A DNA stretch of 64,000 bases, taken from positions 375,001-439,000 of the forward strand of contig NZ_CP071604.1 of NCBI RefSeq assembly GCF_017357225.1, written 5' to 3'. The position numbers were made by a program, and so were the translations under genes. The first letter of the stretch is position 1. The number at the start of each line of letters is the position of its first letter. The notes under the pieces are model-generated. The model made no database searches, was not told the origin of the DNA, and saw nothing but the letters and a program-made list of their open reading frames with translations. This document shows positions 61,431 through 64,000 of the stretch, piece after piece. This stretch comes from Rhizobium binae (GTDB lineage: Bacteria > Pseudomonadota > Alphaproteobacteria > Rhizobiales > Rhizobiaceae).

Positions 61431-64000
61431 GCTGGGGAATCGGCTTTCTTTTCGGCTGGGGGCGATGTCCGGGTGGCGGCGGGCGCGATGATGCCGGAAG
61501 GCATGCGCTCGCGCAGTTCGTCCTCCTCCTCGGCCATCACCGCCTTCATCCGGGCGGTGATATTGGCGCGTTTGCTGTCGCCCGATATCTTCTGGCCGAC
61601 CAGATCGGTGACGTAGAAGGTGTCGATCACCTTCTCGCCGAAGGTGGTGATGCGGGCCGACTGGATGTCGAGCGACAGATCGGAGAGCACGGCGGTGATC
61701 TCCGACAAGAGGCCGGGCCGGTCGAGGCATTCGACCTCGATGACGGTGAACTTGTTCGACAGGCTGTTGGTGATGTTGACCGACGGCGGAATGACGAAGG
61801 CCTTGCTTTTCTTGCGGTTGCGCGTGCGTGTGGCGATGACTTCAGGCAGGCGCTTGCGCCCCGACAGCACGTCCTCGATCATCCGTCCGATCGTGGCGGC
61901 GCGGCGCAGCTCGTCGGCGTCGTCGGCAAATTCGCGGCTGACATGGATCGTGTCGAGCGCCCGTCCGTCCGACGTCGTGAAGATTTGCGCGTCGACGATG
62001 TTGGCGCCGGCCGCCGCACAGGCGCCGGCAATGACGGCGAGCAGGCGCGGATGGTCGGGCGACAGCACCGTGATCTCGGTGATGGCGTGAAAACTGTCGG
62101 TCCGCACCATGGTGGCGAGCGCCTGGCCCGCCTTGTCGGCCTGGCGGATAAAATGCGCATGGCGGAGTTGGTCTTCCAGCGGCACGGAGAGCAGATAGGG
62201 CTGGTAATGCAGCTTGGTATAGGTATTGCGGTCCTTCTGGCTCCAGTCGGAGAGCGCACCACGCAGCGCCTCAGCGGCGGCGTTCGCCCGCTCCTTGCGG
62301 GAGACTTCCGAGAAACCGCCGGCCAGAAGCAGTTCGGTTTCATAATAGAGCGTACGCAGAAGCTGGCCCTTCCAGCCGTTCCAGACGCCGGGGCCGACGG
62401 CGCGGATATCGCAGATCGTCAGGATCAACAGCATCTTCAGCCGGTCGAGCGACTGCACCCGGTCGGCGAAGTCGGTGATGGTCTTGCGGTCGGTGAGGTC
62501 GCGGGTCTGCGCCACCATCGACATGGTCAGATGCTCCTCGATCAGCCAGACGACGAGTTCCGTCTGCTTATGCGACAGGCCGAAACGGGCGCAGAGCTTG
62601 CGGGCGACGCGGGCGCCGGCGATCGAGTGATCCTCCAGCCGGCCCTTGGCGATGTCGTGGAGAAGAACGGCGACGTAGAGCGCCTCGCGATCCTCGATAT
62701 TGGCAATCAGTTTGTTGGCCAGCGGATGCAGATCCTCGGCGCGCCCCTTGTCGATCTCGGAGAGAACATCGACGGTGCGGATCAGATGCTCGTCGACCGT
62801 ATAGTGGTGATACATGTTGAACTGCATCATCGCGACGATCTTGCCGAAATCGGGAATGAAGCGGCCGAGCACGCCGGCCTCGTTCATGCGGCGCAGGATC
62901 AGCGCCGGGTCGCGCTTCGATGTCAGGATCGACATGAACAGGCGGTTGGCCTCGTCGTTTTCCCTGAGGCGGTTGTCGATCAGGGCAAGCGAACGGGTGA
63001 CGCGTTTCAGCGCATCGGGATGAAATTCCAGCCCATTGATGTCGGCGACATGGAAGAGCCGCAGGATGCTGACCGGATCGCGCTTGAAGACATCCGGGTC
63101 GGCAAGCGCGATGCGGCCGCGGTCTTCGACGAATTCGACGCTGCCGGCGATCTTGCGGGTGCGGTGCGTGAACCGGCTGATGACGCCGGTAAGGCCGGGG
63201 ATCGACTTCGCCTGCTGGTCTTCGAGCGCGGCGCACAGGATGCGGGTCAAATCGCCGACATCCTTGGCAACGAGGAAGTAATGCTTCATGAAGCGCTCGA
63301 CGGCCGAAAGGCCGGGGCGGGTGTGATAGCCGAAGGCTTCGGCGATCTCGCGCTGGATGTCGAAGGACAGCCGCTCCTCGGCCTTACCGGTCAGGAAGTG
63401 CATATGGCAGCGCACCGCCCAGAGGAAATCGTCGGCCTTCTCGAGCAGGCGGTATTCGTGCTTGGAAAGCACGCCGAGCTTGACCAGCTCCGCCTGGTCG
63501 CGCACGTGATAATAATATTTCGAGATCCAGAACAGCGTGTGCAGGTCGCGAAGCCCGCCCTTACCTTCCTTGACGTTCGGCTCGACGAGATAACGCGTGT
63601 CGCCTGCCTTGCGGTGGCGTTCGTCGCGCTCGGCAAGCTTGGCGGCGATGAACTCCGGGCCGGTGCCGGTGACGATTTCCTTGTCGAAGCGGGCCTCGAG
63701 CTCGGTTTCCAGCCGCTGCAAGCCGCAGATGAAGCGCATTTCCAAAATGGCGGTGCGGATCGTCATGTCGGACTTGGAAAGCGCGATGCATTCGTCCACC
63801 GTGCGGGTGGCGTGGCCGACCTTGAAGCCCATGTCCCAGAGCACGTAGAGCATGAATTCAACCGCCTTGTGCGTCTCTTCCGCCGGCCGCGGCAGGAAGA
63901 GGAAGAGCAGGTCGATATCCGAGCCCGGCGCCAGCGTGTCACGGCCATAGCCGCCGACGGCGGTGACGGCGAACTTGTCCTTCTGCTGCGGAAAGATATG
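61427..64000 (-). CDS. glnD: [Protein-PII] uridylyltransferase/uridylyl-removing enzyme, N-terminus outside window
   Basis: Nitrogen sensor that uridylylates and de-uridylylates PII proteins. The visible 857 residues start inside the nucleotidyltransferase domain ([20 protein letters not shown], with the metal Asp pair), then [20 protein letters not shown]. An HD domain follows ([33 protein letters not shown]), and two C-terminal ACT domains (starting [20 protein letters not shown] and [19 protein letters not shown]) bind glutamine. The tail is Pro/Lys-rich. The frame is open to base 64000, so the first roughly 90-110 residues are missing. Confidence 0.96.
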   Translation of the reverse strand, partial: HIFPQQKDKFAVTAVGGYGRDTLAPGSDIDLLFLFLPRPAEETHKAVEFMLYVLWDMGFKVGHATRTVDECIALSKSDMTIRTAILEMRFICGLQRLETELEARFDKEIVTGTGPEFIAAKLAERDERHRKAGDTRYLVEPNVKEGKGGLRDLHTLFWISKYYYHVRDQAELVKLGVLSKHEYRLLEKADDFLWAVRCHMHFLTGKAEERLSFDIQREIAEAFGYHTRPGLSAVERFMKHYFLVAKDVGDLTRILCAALEDQQAKSIPGLTGVISRFTHRTRKIAGSVEFVEDRGRIALADPDVFKRDPVSILRLFHVADINGLEFHPDALKRVTRSLALIDNRLRENDEANRLFMSILTSKRDPALILRRMNEAGVLGRFIPDFGKIVAMMQFNMYHHYTVDEHLIRTVDVLSEIDKGRAEDLHPLANKLIANIEDREALYVAVLLHDIAKGRLEDHSIAGARVARKLCARFGLSHKQTELVVWLIEEHLTMSMVAQTRDLTDRKTITDFADRVQSLDRLKMLLILTICDIRAVGPGVWNGWKGQLLRTLYYETELLLAGGFSEVSRKERANAAAEALRGALSDWSQKDRNTYTKLHYQPYLLSVPLEDQLRHAHFIRQADKAGQALATMVRTDSFHAITEITVLSPDHPRLLAVIAGACAAAGANIVDAQIFTTSDGRALDTIHVSREFADDADELRRAATIGRMIEDVLSGRKRLPEVIATRTRNRKKSKAFVIPPSVNITNSLSNKFTVIEVECLDRPGLLSEITAVLSDLSLDIQSARITTFGEKVIDTFYVTDLVGQKISGDSKRANITARMKAVMAEEEDELRERMPSGIIAPAATRTSPPAEKKADSPA

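Overview
The window is a contiguous piece of a fast-growing rhizobial chromosome, most like Rhizobium leguminosarum/etli. The grounds are the gene content and order (hemW-rdgB-VOC-rph | hrcA-grpE; corC-ybeY-phoH-miaB-acyltransferase-Mur; metK-trmB next to a PraR-type regulator; DUF1150 behind a small heat-shock gene), the high-GC codon usage, three copies of a RIME-like intergenic repeat, and clustered GANTC (CcrM) sites upstream of dnaA. No rRNA, tRNA, IS element, prophage or CRISPR array was seen.

Left part (1-19 kb): the 3'-truncated end of the window holds cysK, followed by LysE and EamA exporters, an Lrp regulator, a GNAT enzyme with dut, and prfC. An accessory stretch (6.3-9.1 kb) then carries a HlyD-type remnant, three related exported DUF1236-type genes and a BON-domain gene. 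Next come a GFA protein, a secreted S10 peptidase, a GntR regulator with its CynX-type MFS target and a striking operator palindrome, a class II glutamine amidotransferase, coaBC, an SDR/LysR divergent pair and an MFS transporter.

19.5-27.1 kb is the most interesting region. Six minus-strand genes read as a pathway: a MIO-less histidine-ammonia-lyase homologue, a hydantoinase/dihydroorotase-type amidohydrolase, an M20 N-carbamoyl-amino-acid hydrolase, a DUF917 protein, a TfoX-N protein and a urocanase. An ordinary annotation would call this 'hut'. The lyase has lost the Ala-Ser-Gly triad that makes the MIO cofactor, and the downstream enzymes are those needed to take a thiohydantoin/hydantoin propionate to glutamate. 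I therefore infer an ergothioneine catabolic cluster: ergothioneine -> thiourocanate + trimethylamine -> thiohydantoin propionate -> hydantoin propionate -> N-carbamoylglutamate -> glutamate. A decayed vapBC locus lies beside it.

Right part (27-64 kb): a mostly housekeeping backbone with ubiB-ubiE, mutM, an enoyl-CoA hydratase, rpsT, dnaA, a saccharopine-dehydrogenase-like protein, hemW-rdgB-VOC-rph, hrcA-grpE, a nucleoside hydrolase, and a small heat-shock gene with a good sigma-32 promoter plus DUF1150. A small AT-richer accessory patch (42.6-44.8 kb) follows. After it come trmB-metK, praR, lnt, corC-ybeY-phoH-miaB, an OlsA-type acyltransferase, mur, rimI-tsaB, a NifU-like protein, a universal stress protein, trpS, a VOC protein, an exported M15-type protein, murJ and the 5'-truncated glnD. 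Many minus-strand neighbours overlap by ATGA or TAATG, which points to translationally coupled operons.
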